NCBI GenBank assembly: GCA_933207985.1
Contig: OW240916.1
Location: 314,959,436 to 315,023,435 of the forward strand
Length of the DNA: 64,000 bases
Direction of reading: 5' to 3'
DNA from: Pelobates cultripes
Lineage: Eukaryota > Chordata > Amphibia > Anura > Pelobatidae
Both the position numbers and the translations under genes were made by a program. The notes beneath the pieces are model-generated. The model searched no databases, was not told the origin of the DNA, and was given only the letters and a program-made list of their open reading frames with translations. Positions 1-11,879 of this stretch are shown piece after piece; within the stretch, counting starts at the first letter, position 1, and each line of letters opens with the position of its first letter.

Positions 1-820
1 TCCCTGAAGGAAGAAATACCTCCCCAAATATGGACAAAATAGGAAAGATAATTATTCATTATTTTGAGGTTACCTGTCTACAGCTGGCACAATGCCAAGT
101 ACCCAAAATGTTATTTTTTTTTTTATAGCATAGTGTTAAGACACATAACAAGGCAAAGGGGCAATTTTTTTTTCTCTTTAATGATTATAAATAGAGTTGA
201 GCAGACACCTGGATGTTTGGGTCTGGCTGGTTCGGCCAAAAGTTGAAAAAAGTTCAGGTTCGGGCTCCAACTTGACCCCAAACTTTACCCCGAACCTGAA
301 CCCCATTGAAGTCAATGTGGGCCCGAGCTTTTGGCCACAAAAATGCCTCTAAAAAACTCCTGTAAAGGGCTAGAGAGCTGCAAAAGGAAGTAAAAAGGGG
401 GTAAGAGTAGGACAAGTGCCATGCAAACAAATGTGGATAGGGAAATCACTTAAAATAACATAAAAATACAGCTGAACCATAAAATAGCACTAGATGGAAT
501 CTTTGATTTTAGCTTTGGAAGAACATAAATCAAAATCTAAAGCATGGCTGTCAGGAGGATCAACAGAATTATCCATTTGAGAGACGGTTGGAGTGCAGGG
601 TATTCTCTTTCATTGTTTAAACTGAGCTCAACTCCTGATGCATGGAGAAAAGGCCTTCACAAGCCTCTGCTATTGTGTACATAGTTTATACTAAGTGACC
701 CATAGGTTGAGGAGGCGGTGATCACGGCAGTGTAGGTGGAAGCGGCGGTGGAAGAGGAGGATGAGGTAGCCAACACTGTTTATTTTATTTTAATTGGGGT
801 AGCCCCCAAAATATTGGGAC

Positions 821-1180
821 ACAGTGATGTCCCGAATGGTTCGCTGGCGAATAGTTCCCGGCGAACATTGCTTGTTCGCGTTTGCCACGGATGGCGAACA
901 TATGCGCTGTTCGGTCCACCCCCTATTCGTCATCATTGAGTAAACTTTGACCCTGTACCTCACAGTCAGCAGACACATTCCAGCCAATCAGCAGCAGACC
1001 CTCCCTCCCAGACCCTCCCACCTCCTGGACAGCATCCATTTTACATTCATTGTGAAGCTGCATTCTTAGTGAGAGGAGGAACAGTGTAGCTGCTGCTGAT
1101 TTGATAGGGAAATTGATAGCTAGGCTAGTGTATTCAGTGCCCACTACAGTCCTGAAGGACTCATCTGATCTTTGTTGTAA
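821..1180 (+). mobile_element. internal segment related to the TAGTGATGTCCCGAAC hAT MITEs
   Basis: From AGTGATGTCCCGAATGGTTC onward this stretch matches the 5' parts of the MITEs at 21892-22175 and 31972-32312, including the shared CAGACACATTCCAGCCAATC block and the GGACAGCATCCATT block. No matching right terminus is seen here. It is either a truncated nested insertion inside the larger hAT element or ancestral sequence from which the short MITEs arose by internal deletion. Confidence 0.6.
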
Positions 1181-1311
1181 GGACAGCACCCCAAAAAGCC
1201 CTTTTTAGGGCTAGAACATCAGTCTGCTTTTTTTTTTCTGTGTAATGTAATTGCAGTTGCCTGCCTGCCAGCATGTGTGTCAGGCTCACAGCGTATACTG
1301 TGCCCACTTGC

Positions 1312-1994
1312 CCAGTGCCACCACTCATATCCTGTGTCACAATAGCTTGCATTTAAAAAAACAAAACTTTTTTGACTGTAATATAATAGCAGTCAGTTTC
1401 CTTCACGAGTGTGCGTTTCAGGGCCTGCCCAGTGCCACCACTCACTCACTGGTGTCCCAATAACTTGCATTTAAAAAAAACAAAACTTTTTGGACTGTAA
1501 TATAATAGCAGTCAGTTTCCTTCACGAGTGTGCGTTTCAGGGCCTGCCCAGTACCGCCACTCATTCACTGGTGTCCCAATAGCTTGCATTTAAAAAAAAA
1601 AAAAACTTTTTGGACTGTAATATAATAGCAGTCAGTTTCCTTCACGAGTGTGCGTTTCAGGGCCTGCCCAGTGCCACCACTCACTCACTGGTGTCCCAAT
1701 AGCTTGCATTTAAAAAAACAAAACTTTTGGACTGTATATAGCAGTCAGTTTCCTTCAAGCGTTTCAGGGCCTGCCCAGTAAGCCCTCATTCACTGGTGTC
1801 CCAATAGCTTGCATTTAAAAAAAAAAACTTTTTGGACTGTAATATAATAGCAGTCAGTTTCCTTCACGAGTGTGCGTTTCAGGGCCTGCCCAGTGCCACC
1901 ACTCACTCACTGGTGTCCCAATAGCTTGCATTTAAAAAAAAACAAAACTTTTTGGACTGTAATATAATAGCAGTCAGTTTCCTTCACGAGTGTT
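1312..1994 (+). repeat. tandem array, ~118-bp unit, about 5.7 copies
   Basis: Successive units each contain CTTGCATTTAAAAA, an A-run, GGACTGTAATATAATAGCAG, CTTCACGAGTGTGCGTTTC and GCCCAGTGCCACCACTC. The CTTGC anchor recurs at about 1346, 1464, 1583, 1703, 1808 and 1925, a period of 117-120 bp, with one copy shortened to 105 bp by deletions. The array lies entirely within the hAT element at 192-2122. It is therefore an internal array of the transposon rather than an independent satellite. Confidence 0.9.
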
Positions 1995-2130
1995 GATTGG
2001 CTGCCTGCAGCCTTTGAAGACGCGTCATTAAATCGCCAAACACCGAACTCCAACCCGAACATACAGTGATATGTCCGTGTTCGGGTCCGGGGTCCAAAAA
2101 CTGCAATGTTCGCTCAACTCTAATTATAAA

Positions 2131-4424
2131 CAAACCTTTCTTGATGCAGCACTGTGCTGCTACCAAAATATAGAAAAGTTACCAATAATTTGCACAGCAC
2201 ATGTATCAAGAGAAAGCAATTCAAATGAACAAGTTATTACCCACTGACAAACAACACTATTACATATACTTAGGGCAATTCTTAGCAAATTGGCACAGTG
2301 CCAGATCCACACAAATTTTAACAAAGCGTCTTTTGGCACTATGGCAGGACAATAAAAATAAATTATACATTAATATTATTCCAAAAGTCCACTGGTACCC
2401 AGTCGTGGACAACAGTGGAAATCACAAGCAAATTTATACAAAGTATTTTAAATTGATAAGTACAAAAATATCACAAATTGTTAAAACGTTATACGGCACT
2501 TGTATCAAGAGGAAGCAATTATGCACTTTACAATTCTAAATCTGGTACTTTATCACATTTATACACTATGTGACATTTTTTTTTTTAAATCAACTAGATT
2601 AGTATTTGCCATTAATCATTCAATTCCTCACTGTGTGACAACAAAATGAACACTGCTCAAGAGGACAGTAGTCTCCCCAAAAAGTATTCTTAGAGTCCCA
2701 CTCTAGCTATATTCTAGGTTTCCAACACCATAACTTATCATGAAGCCTTTCTCTGGAGTGTCCCATACTCAGCAGTAGGATAAGAGGGCGAGATATATAC
2801 TATCCCCCCTTAGACAACTATGTATCCCATCCACGGGTGGCTACCTTTTGAACAATTTCCTGTTCCTGGTCACCCAGGTGTACTAAAAAATTTAAAACAT
2901 CAAAGGGAATGTGTCAATATCACTTATAAAAATAAGATGAAAGGTTTCCAGGAGCTAAAATAAAATAAAATACCACTAAAATGTATCTCAGAATAAGAGC
3001 ACAAAATGAGTTAAATTCATATACACTCGAATAAGAATTGTATAGTAAGTCCAGAATAAATCCATTTACAGAATCCCATTAATGAGAAAATCTAATTAAT
3101 AAAAAAATAATATAAGTAAGTAATATAACTAGAATAGTCCACAAAATGTAGCACAAGGGTAATCACACTGAACTGTGTATATAGGTGATGCACTATTGCA
3201 AATACAATATAATTCGCAGACTATCAGTGAATAAGAAAAGAAAAAAAACAAAAGAAATAAACTATGTAAAAAAAGCAACACAGTACCCAAAGTAACTGAT
3301 TGCTAAAAAAAAGATGAGCTGGATAAAAAATGAAAAAAAGAAAGAAAATGATTCTTAAAAATCCAACAGCCTGCCTAAGCTCCAAAATGATACATTGTAA
3401 GTACTGTAAATAGGCGCCCCTTATAATACAGATGGCAGTAGGTTGGTGCCTATTCTGCCTAATGGGAAGCCTTATGTTGTGCCAGGGAATACTCCTATCA
3501 GAGGCTTCTCTAGATTGACAGAAGTCTCTGTGCTGGAGCGGTGAGTGTGTACATGCATACGATTGCAGCTTTCCTATGCTTCTCAACAAGAAGGGGGGGG
3601 GGGGAGAGGAGGAAGACTCTCTCTAACACAGTGTAGCTGCCTCTTCCTTTAGCTTTGAGTGACAGCCAGTGACGTGTTTCTGACCCCAATTTTCAGGATT
3701 AATCACTAAAGTGAAAACGCTAAGTGAATTCAAGGTGAATTTGAAATCTAAGGCAATTTAAGTCAAACTGAAAGTTTTACTGACTTGGATAACATTTCCA
3801 GATCTTTTATTTTGAATTTAATTCTGAAATTCACGTTGACTTCTCACTGTAGTGAGTAGCCCTGTAAAAACGTTCTGATTTCTATTGAAAATGGCAAACT
3901 CCAGACATATAAACCACTCCGAAAAGCTGAAATGTAAACAGAGATCGTTCATGATGTCTAATAACACATCAATGTTTACTGTAAATAAACCACTAGATGG
4001 AGTGATACATATTTCGGATTTATGAGCAATAATTAGTTATAATATTTACTCAGATTCAATGTGGGACCTGATGCAAGATTTTTTTCAACAAATGAAAAGA
4101 TTAAAATCTTCGTTAAGTAATGTTTACAAGATGTACTCCAGACTAATGTGCCTGTTACATTTGTTTTAAATGTCTATATAAAAATAAAAAGTACTCTTTT
4201 TTTTTAATGACTACTTGGATTATTACTATTACTAATTAACTAGATGACAAAAAAAGATGCCAGTAGGAAAAAACAAAAAACAAACTCTTTTTGACCCTTA
4301 GACTTACGTAAAAAAATCAGCAAAATTAATCCTATCCAGCTTTTCCACTGGCCCAAACTCCCATCCTATACAAATAATTACTAGTATTTTATAGTCCAGG
4401 AATGGAACACTGACTCACATCACC
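2131..4424. other. unassigned non-coding stretch
   Basis: AT-rich sequence with no convincing coding region. The longer open frames (112 codons near 2201-2539, 121 codons on the reverse strand near 3224-3589) have low-complexity composition and match no family I recognise. A run of G lies at about 3593-3604. Possibly old interspersed repeats or unique intronic or intergenic DNA. Confidence 0.5.
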
Positions 4425-4833
4425 TTAAAGGAACATTATAGTGTTATGAATACAAACAAACAGTAAAACTATAGTATCCCTCTTTCCCCCTGATCCCCTT
4501 GCAGCAATGAAAGGGTTAAAAATACCTTACTTCACTTTGGAGCTCCATCTCCTCTTCCTTCAACATCATCACGACGGGGGGACCTAACGCACATACTCTG
4601 TGAGTGTCGCGCATGCATTAGACTTTTCCCATAGGAAGGCATTGAATCAATGCTTTCCTATGGGGATTTGCAGGACACTGGATGTCCTCATGCACAGTTA
4701 AACTCTGTGAAACAGCATGAAGCACCTCTTGTGGCTGTGTGTTTGATAGCCACTAGAGGCAGTCTTAACCCTTAACCCTTTAATGGAAACATTGTACTTT
4801 CTCTAGGGTTTAGGGGACTGGGGCACTATGGAT
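4425..4833 (+). mobile_element. T2/Kolobok-type MITE, right end incomplete
   Basis: Begins TTAAAGGAACATTATAGTG. It contains the family's internal landmarks: CATAGGAAGGCATTGAATC, CACTAGAGGCAG and a GTTAA-rich stretch. It ends near GGGGCACTATGG without the expected CCTTTAA. The missing terminus coincides with the start of the hAT-like element at 4834. Confidence 0.65.
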
Positions 4834-7189
4834 TAGAACTGGGCATTCGTTTTTGGACTAACATGTTTTAGTCCGAATTTGAATCGTCCATCTGTCCGAA
4901 AAACTAATAAATAAATAGAAATTACAAAAACCTAATTACTTGTTGGATGAAATTTGATCCTGCAATTTGTTCTTTCATTTGTTAGTTTAGTTTATTACAA
5001 GGTTGGAGCTACCAGCTCACAGGTCCCCCCTTTTAATATTTCAAAACCGCCTCCTTCCCTCACCCTGTGGGGGTCAATATTTTTTATTATTAGACCCCGG
5101 GTGGGTACTTGGGAGTACATTAAATCAACTCCTACTTTTTTTTTATTACAGACCCCCAATCACCACCAATGGGTGGAGGCTCGGAGAATAATAGGTACAC
5201 TCCATTATTATTTAGGGAAGAGGCAAGATTATGTCCCCCCTTCCATTTATTTTAGAGCCCCCACCTTTGGCCATGGAACACTAGCTCCCCAATTAGATTT
5301 AATAGCCCTAGCCCGGTGGTATGGGTGGGAGAACAGGGGAACACTATATTCCCTCCCCAGTTAATTATTCTTTTTTTTTAAATTCTTTATTTTTGTAGTG
5401 CATAGATACACTTCCTAAGTTTTACTGACATATCATCAAGAGTAAATGCGACAGACATTGCATATGTGAGACAGGCCAGTGCAGTTATACAGACATAGAG
5501 TGGCAATGTCATATGATGTAAAAATAGCCGTATCGCTAAAGCTTAAAATGTCATGTTAAACTGCACAATTTTAAAGTAGGAATAAGAGGATTCTTGCTGG
5601 ACATACATGTCTAGGTACAAAATAAACTCAAGATACGCCCTTTTATGAAAATATAAACAGTGTAAGACATGTAGCTGATAAGTCAGGCTCGTCAATAAAC
5701 GTTTAACTGATGGTATTATAAAGACAAATATATTATCCAGCTTAAAACAAAATAGATAAATGGAGACATAGTAGAGTAACGATAAACACGACCGAGTATA
5801 TATAAGCCCCTTGAGGGGCCCGCATCTCAATAATTAAACTGAGAATCAGTGGCACTATGTACAGAAAGGCACAAAGAAAAAAAGAGGGTATAATAAACAG
5901 GTGCCTATATAGAGAGCCTGTCAGACGGGCAACAACATGGCGAATATAAACCAGCCTATCCCCTCGCTAAGTAATAGCACATAGGTGTTAAGCTGTTCAC
6001 AGGAGCCCCATGAGAACCCCGGAACCACATCAAGCCGGAACCTGCATTCCAGCTCCAGTGTCCCAGACATTACCAAAGTACTGGGGCCTTTCTCCAGGGA
6101 AGCCGTGGCATAAGATGTTGCTGACGTCTCTGCCGCAATACCCTCTGTGGATGTGGGCATCGAGGGAGGGCATCTACCCTATTTGTTTCCCGTCCAATGA
6201 CTGGAGTAAAACTGAATTCTTCCAGCCTGGTGTTCCTTGGGTGCCGGTCTCTGGCTTATTGATGGTAGAAAGGTAAGTGTGCCTGTGCTCACTGATGCAG
6301 CATCTCCCAGAAGCGCTCGAACAGCCGGTCGTATTTAGTGAAGTCAGCAGCTAGTTGCCCGGTTGAGTCAGCTATATGTTGTCGCACCACCATCTTGCAA
6401 AGCAGTCCTAAGTGCCTCTGTGTAGAGATATTTTCCGTTGCAGATGCAGGTGAGAGTGGTAGCTTCCCCAGTGGGGAACCGGAATAACCCCCACCGGTCC
6501 AAAGGGGGAGGTAACGGGACCAGCAAGATGTAGCGTTGTAGAGCCTGTGTGATTCCCCATGGCAAAGGAGCAGGGCAGCGGCAGTCCACCCAGGTCACTG
6601 TCCGAGTAGGCCTCAGTCACAGGAGCTGCACCTCTCCCTCTAAAGAACTCCAAATTCACATTATTTCAGGCGTATACCCAGTTCCTGCAATTGTTTGTCA
6701 AATATATCACGATTATCTGTCGCTGGATGGTTAATGTTTTGTTTGTTATCAGCTGCAAGTTTTTTAGTAGACATGTCCCTACACATGGCCCAGCGAGTAG
6801 GGGCAGGAGGAAGGATTTAAACTCCCTCATTTACTAATGCTAAGTGTTTTATTTACACCAAAATTCCAATATGCCCTTCCTAAGAGCCCCCTAAATCTTG
6901 CCATAAAAATTCCAAAAAGGAGAAATCTGCTAAACAGCTCCCTAATTTAGTATCCTTAGATATGGCAATCCCACAAGGGTGCCAGTTTAGGGAGTTATCT
7001 ACTTAACGGCTGAAAGATGCAGCCGAAGCACGAATCGGAATTTCATTCATCTGAATGAAATTCTAAAACTAAAATAATGGCTGAATTTTCATCCAAAAAT
7101 GAATGAACACTCGGATAGTATTCAGTTCGGATGAAAATAATTTAGTTTTCTTCTGAATGTATTTGGAATTTCAGAAGTGCCCAAGTCTA
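4834..7189. mobile_element. putative non-autonomous hAT-like element
   Basis: Starts TAGAACTGGGCATTCG and ends AAGTGCCCAAGTCTA, giving imperfect terminal inverted repeats (TAGA.CT.GGGCA.T). Flanking octamers CTATGGAT and CTAAGGGT agree at 6 of 8 positions, a possible decayed TSD. Near the right end, GGGAGTTATCTACTTAACGG and GGCTGAAAGATG match the subterminal sequence of the well-supported hAT at 19641-20989. No transposase is visible, and the middle carries another repeat (5375-6720). Confidence 0.5.
5375..6720 (-). mobile_element. unclassified LINE-like interspersed repeat, reverse orientation
   Basis: Opens with a T-rich stretch followed by GTAGTGCATAGATACAC and AGTTTTACTGACATATCA. The same arrangement is seen at 12660 (GCAGTGCAGAGATACACACA, AAAGTGACATATCAGC). 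This pattern, T-run then conserved sequence, suggests the poly(A) side of a reverse-strand retroelement. No reverse transcriptase motif is readable. It lies within the hAT-like element at 4834-7189. Confidence 0.35.
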
Positions 7190-7966
7190 CTAAGGGTGAA
7201 GCACTCATAAAATGGAGGTTTATGTAGGAGGATCAATCTCCATATTGGATCATACTCCTACTTGTCCCTCTTTTCTATCCTATCATAACTGGGAGCTCTA
7301 TATTGTTGGTGTGTCTGAATGAATAACAGAGCTCCACGGCAATAATTCTCCCAGTAATGTGTCTTTACGCTACAATAAATGTTTTATTTATCAGTCTAAG
7401 TAAATAAGATACATTGTTTGTGTTCTAAATTAAATTTTGGTTTAGTTTTTAGTATACATTGTTATTAGTAAGTCACCACTCCTGGACCCTCCAATAATGT
7501 ACATGTGCTGCACTACAGATGAGTTATTAATTTTGGGTTTCCCCTGCCAAGCACTGACAAATTAGTGTCACGGTCTGGAATTATTTTTAACTGCAAGATA
7601 ATTGTTTCATGTTACATAGACCAGACATCAAAGTAAAACATCTTAATCTAGTCCTTTGGCTTGTCTCCCAACCTTAGTCTTAGAAGGTGATGCAGACAGC
7701 CATCAGAACAAATCAAAACCATGTTAGGCGATTCCTGCTGCAACATGTTAACAGATTATATTATGGATCAGATGTTAGGAAGGAAATGGCTGGAATTTAG
7801 TTTTTGAGATACTATCAGTTGCGAAAAAGTATAATTTCCAGCAAACGTAGTTGACATTTGGTTATGTATTGCACTATAACATGCTTTAAAAAGTAAGACT
7901 CCAAATGTAATATGTTTAGGAGATGCAATTGCTCTGGTTGCAAATGACAGCAGTACATACATTGGA
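7190..7966. other. unassigned non-coding stretch
   Basis: No coding or repeat signature I recognise. Moderately AT-rich. Confidence 0.5.
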
Positions 7967-8529
7967 TTAAAGGGACACTATAGGCACCAAAACAACTTTA
8001 TCTTAATGAAGCAGTTTTGATGTATAGATCATTCCCCTGCAGCCTCACTGCTCAATCCTCTGCCATTTAGGAGTTAAATCTTGTTTTTATACAGCCCTAG
8101 TCACACCTCCCTGCATGTGACTTGCTCAGTCTTCCTGAACAATTCCTGAAAGTGAGATCTAATGTTTACATTTCCTTTATTGCAAATTCTGTTTAATTTC
8201 TTATCTCCTGCTCTGTTAATAGCTTGCTAGACCTTGCATGAACCTTCCAGGACCTTGTGTCATTAAAGTTCAATTTGCAGAGCAGTAGATAAAAACTAAG
8301 TTAACATATTATTGATAATGAAACCATTTTGTTTTCATGCAGGCTGTGTCAGTCACAGCCAGTGGAGGTGCAGCTAGGGCTGCATAAACAGAAACAGAAG
8401 TGATTTAAATCCTAAAGGGCAGATAACTGAGCAGTGAAACTTTAGGGCCACGAACTATGCAGAAAAATTGCTTTATTAAGCTACATGGACACTGTAGCCA
8501 CTGTTTTGGTAACTATAGTGTCCATTTAA
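7967..8529 (+). mobile_element. T2/Kolobok-type MITE, both ends present
   Basis: Left end TTAAAGGGACACTATAGGCA, right end AACTATAGTGTCCATTTAA. These are inverted termini with TTAA on each side, one substitution having altered the right CCTTTAA motif. Length is 563 bp with no coding capacity. The T2 group is known from Xenopus to use TTAA targets and TTAAAGG termini. Confidence 0.8.
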
Positions 8530-8605
8530 ATACTAATTACAGTTATTTCTCAGTAAATTCTAGCATTTAAGAAAACATTGAAAATAGCCTATAACTTGTG
8601 TTCAC

Positions 8606-9175
8606 CCATTAACGCCGTTACGGCGTGCTATGCCGTCCCGGCGTTAATGGGCTTAAACGCCTTCACGGCGGCATAGCACACCGCGGCGTTTAAGCCCACC
8701 CACGTTCCCCCTATCCCTCCCAAACTGCAGATCATGGTGGGGGGACCTGGCTGGCAACCCAGGCAGGTTCCCTGTGGCCAATCCCTGGTGATCTGCAGTT
8801 TGTGATCACAGTGACAGCCAGTCACTGCGATCACCGTTACAATGTGTCAGCCAATGATTTTTCTCCTCACCTCACTTTGATCTGAGAGAGAAAGGCAGAG
8901 AGATCGTTGCTGGAGAGCCCTGTAGGAGAGAGAATTGTAAAAATCAAAAATTAACCCTTCCAGTGCTGGTCACAGTATTTAAAACTGTGATCAGCCGGTT
9001 TAGGGATTTTAGTACATTTGTACTATTATTATTTTTATTTTTTTAGGGTCAAAAAATTTTTTTTTTACCCTTTGTCAGCCGCAGCATCCCAAATCACCCT
9101 TAACCCTTTCCCCGCTGCCGTGATCACTGTACTGTACAGTATCGCTACTGTACAGTATTGTACCAGTGATCACTG
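8606..9175. mobile_element. unclassified MITE-like element with a GC-rich palindromic end
   Basis: Starts with a dense palindrome at 8606-8700, combining TTAACGCCGTTACGGCG, CCGGCGTTAATGGGC and GGCGTTTAAGCCC, able to fold into nested hairpins. The right part contains TGTACTGTACAGTA palindromic motifs and GTGATCACTGT repeats. The retroviral LTR fragment begins at about 9180. The family is not identified. Confidence 0.4.
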
Positions 9176-9179
9176 TGAT

Positions 9180-9897
9180 TCCTCCCCTCTGCATGTGATT
9201 CAATTACTTTACACAATGGGTAATGTAATTTAGCACAAGCAGAGAAATACAATTTTTCCACATTATTCATAACTTGAAAAGTATGCATCACATTCACATA
9301 AAACTTACATTTTCAGAATCAGCATACTCCAAATACAAACATACGTCAAAATCATACAAATTGGTCAAGTGGTTCAAAAGATAGATCGTAGTCCTTTGTG
9401 ACCACAGGAAGCATGGCTTTTCTGCCCAAAACCAGTTCCACAGAGTCTTCTATCCTGGAGATAATTAGAAGTAATCCAATTATCTCCAAAGACAGAGGCA
9501 AAACTCCATTGAACACATGGCAGCAAAAAGACAGTAAAATACAAAAAATACACAAGATTACATTTATGACATAAAATACAGACATGCAACATATGCCCAG
9601 ATAGCTGAGGTCTGAGTGCACATTAATACTGAATGGCGCTCAGACCACAAACACATACAGTTCAATTGCCATGGAGCCAAATTATTTTATTACATGAATA
9701 GGCTCCATGGCATACCTATCTGGGTTATATGAGTTCATTCAGTAAATCCGAGAATCTACCGAACACAGGGCAGAAAAGCACGAATAAGTCTTTTCTGCAG
9801 TTAAAAAGATGTCTTTTAACATGGGGCCATAGTCCAAAGGCAGCAGGCGAGCAACCAGGCTTCTCCAATGCAATGTGGCGAGATTGCTCTCGTCACA
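9180..9897 (-). mobile_element. LTR-A fragment (retroviral LTR), reverse orientation
   Basis: Matches the solo LTR at 23119-24002 in reverse and the LTR at 46485-47533. Shared blocks include CAGAGTCTTCTATCCTGGAG, TTATCTCCAAAGACAGAGGC, CCATTGAACACATGGCAG and GGGGCCATAGTC. The end ATTGCTCTCGTCACA (9883-9897) corresponds to the LTR's 5' edge (TGTG... on the reverse strand). The part equivalent to the LTR 3' end (R/U5) is missing, so this is a truncated copy. Open frames on the reverse strand here are not genes. Confidence 0.75.
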
Positions 9898-10007
9898 TGC
9901 ACTTAGTATGAAATAGGTAAATTATAGTTGAACAGACATCAAATTCTGTGGTTTGTTTACATTTTGTTTTGATCACAACTTGTACATTTGGCTGCGTCCT
10001 TAAGGGG

Positions 10008-10436
10008 TTAAAGGGCCACTATAGTGCCAGGAAAACAAACTAGTTTTCCTGGCACTATAGTGCCCTGAGGGTGCCCCCACCCTCAGGGTCCCACTCCCGG
10101 GGTGCTGAAGGGGGAGGAAGGGGTTAATCCCTTACCTTTTTTCCAGCACAAGGCTCCCTCGGCGCTGGGACTCTCCCCCCTCTTCTGATGTCATCGTCCG
10201 AAGAGCCACGCACATTCAGCCAGTCTCATAGGAAAGCATTCTCAATGACGCTGGCATCTTCTCACTGTGAAAATCAGCGGTGGTCAATGAGACAGCAACT
10301 AGAAGCTGGATTAACCCATATGTAAACATAGTAAACTGCTATGTTTACAGCAGAAAGGGGTTAACCCTAGCTGGACCAGGCACCCAGACCACTTCATTAA
10401 GCTGAAGTGGTCTGGGTGCCTATAGTGGTCCTTTAA
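10008..10436 (+). mobile_element. T2/Kolobok-type MITE, complete
   Basis: Left end TTAAAGGGCCACTATAGTGC, right end TATAGTGGTCCTTTAA, with TTAA on both sides. Near the left end is a snap-back hairpin: GCCAGGAAAAC...GTTTTCCTGGCACTATAG. Near the right end is a second one: CACCCAGACCACTTCA...TGAAGTGGTCTGGGTG. The same hairpins recur in the copies at 22614, 30494, 33847 and 56456. Confidence 0.85.
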
Positions 10437-11109
10437 CCTTTTTTCTCGTGAATGTCTGTTGTGTTGTACAAATTTATATTAAAGATTTTGTAAATTAAAT
10501 CAAGATCCAAACCAGAGTGGGTGAACATTTACGGAACATACATAATAAAGTTACCACCAACTCAGTATCAGCTCATTTAAAAAAAAAAAAAATCCAAATT
10601 GTGATCCAAAATTGTTGAATTTTATTGGTATCCAAAAAATAAATAAACCTTGGAGAGGAGGAGACTTTCTTAAGATTTTAAACAAAATAGAAATGAGGTG
10701 GATTTTTGATTTAGAAACCCTCTCCCCTTATGGTCTTAATATAGACTTTGAAATGTATAACTTTAATTAGATGGTTTGGATTTTATAATTTAATGTGTAT
10801 ACAGATATATGTATATGTGCAAAGTGAATACAGTGCAATATGTATACAAATTTTATTCTTTTTTTTCTCTCCCTCTCTCTCTTTTCATCTGTTCTGTTTC
10901 ATGTATTTTTAATGAGAAAAACATCTGTTATTAAGAAAGCCTTGTATTAATAATTCCCATCCTGTAAATAATAATTCCTTCTCCAATAATTCAGGTATAA
11001 CTATAATTCACCTGTGTAACACATATGGTGGTGTCAAGCTCCATGGGTGTAGGAACCCCCCAAAATATGGGGGGGATAGCATTTTTACTCGCCAGGTATA
11101 TTTTTATTC
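10437..11109. other. unassigned non-coding stretch
   Basis: AT-rich with a short CT-rich run near 10865-10890. No coding region seen. Confidence 0.5.
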
Positions 11110-11187
11110 TGTAAACTAGGAGTTGTTTATCCCATTGTACAGTGCTATGGAATTTGCTGGCGCTATATAAATGATAAAATAATAACA
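11110..11187 (+). mobile_element. L2-type LINE 3' end
   Basis: Contains GTACAGTGCTATGGAATTTG followed by CTGGCGCTATATAAATGAT and an AATAAT-type tail. The same 3' terminus occurs at 32730-32806, 52640-52715 and 61060-61132. Confidence 0.7.
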
Positions 11188-11586
11188 TTAAAGGGTCACT
11201 ACAGGGAAGGGGATTTACTTACCCAGATACAGCGCCGGGATCCTCCTGATACCGCGCCCCCTATTTTGTCAAAATGACTTAATAGGAGGGTGCGAGCAGG
11301 GAGCAATAAAACGCTTCTATTCAGAAGCGTCATTGCTCCCTGGTGCGCATGCGCAGCTTTGCCGCACATGCGCAGATACTTCATAGGGCGGCATTCATGT
11401 CTCGACTAGGAAGCACCTCTAGTGGCCATCTGAGTGTCCACTAGAGGTATTCCTCAGCAGTAATGTAAATACTGCCTTTTTACGAAATGTCAGTGCTTAC
11501 ATTAAAAAGCCTGCAAAGACATGCTATAGACACCAGAACTACTACGTTTAGCTGTTGTGGTTCTGGTGACTATAGTGTCCCTTGAA
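11188..11586 (+). mobile_element. T2/Kolobok-type MITE
   Basis: Starts TTAAAGGGTCACTACAGGG and ends GACTATAGTGTCCCTTGAA, the last TTAA having changed to TGAA. A central hairpin around AACGCTTCTATTCAGAAGCG and a CACTAGAGG motif are present. It inserted directly into the L2 3' tail that precedes it. Confidence 0.75.
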
Positions 11587-11879
11587 AATAGAGAGGGAAA
11601 AAAGAATCATCACAAATGTAAGAAATAAAATGTCTGTATCATTATTCTAAAAAGTATTTTAAAAATAATTTAAAAAATGCACATTCCTAGCTTAATTTTT
11701 AGCACGACATTTGACACAAACATTTTGTACTTTGCAGATTACTTTTTATATTTTTTTATACATATACAGATTGTGTAATACTGCCCCTGACTTAGGGTGA
11801 CCACATTTCCTAACTGCCATTCAGTGACACTGTCAGAAATGCATTCCATACATTTTACTACCCGTCTCTACCCCTACCC

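Larger units (their letters stand above)
184..2130. mobile_element. non-autonomous hAT transposon with 8-bp TSDs
   Basis: The element proper runs 192-2122. It starts TAGAGTTGAGC and ends with the exact inverse, GCTCAACTCTA. It is flanked on both sides by the same 8-bp duplication, ATTATAAA (184-191 and 2123-2130). An 8-bp TSD and a TAG...CTA terminus are the hallmarks of hAT transposons. No transposase frame is present in its 1.93 kb, so it would need a transposase supplied elsewhere. The interior holds a segment shared with other hAT MITEs in this window and a tandem array. The perfect TSD suggests the insertion is not ancient. Confidence 0.85.

Noticed and set aside
2201..2539. 112-codon frame on the + strand
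   Set aside because: AT-rich, no motif, no splice or start context that stands out; no support for a gene.
9352..9621. 89-codon hydrophobic reverse-strand frame, also partly present at 47032-47232
   Set aside because: Both lie in the U3-type part of the LTR-A family and the frame is not preserved between copies; conservation comes from the LTR, not a protein.
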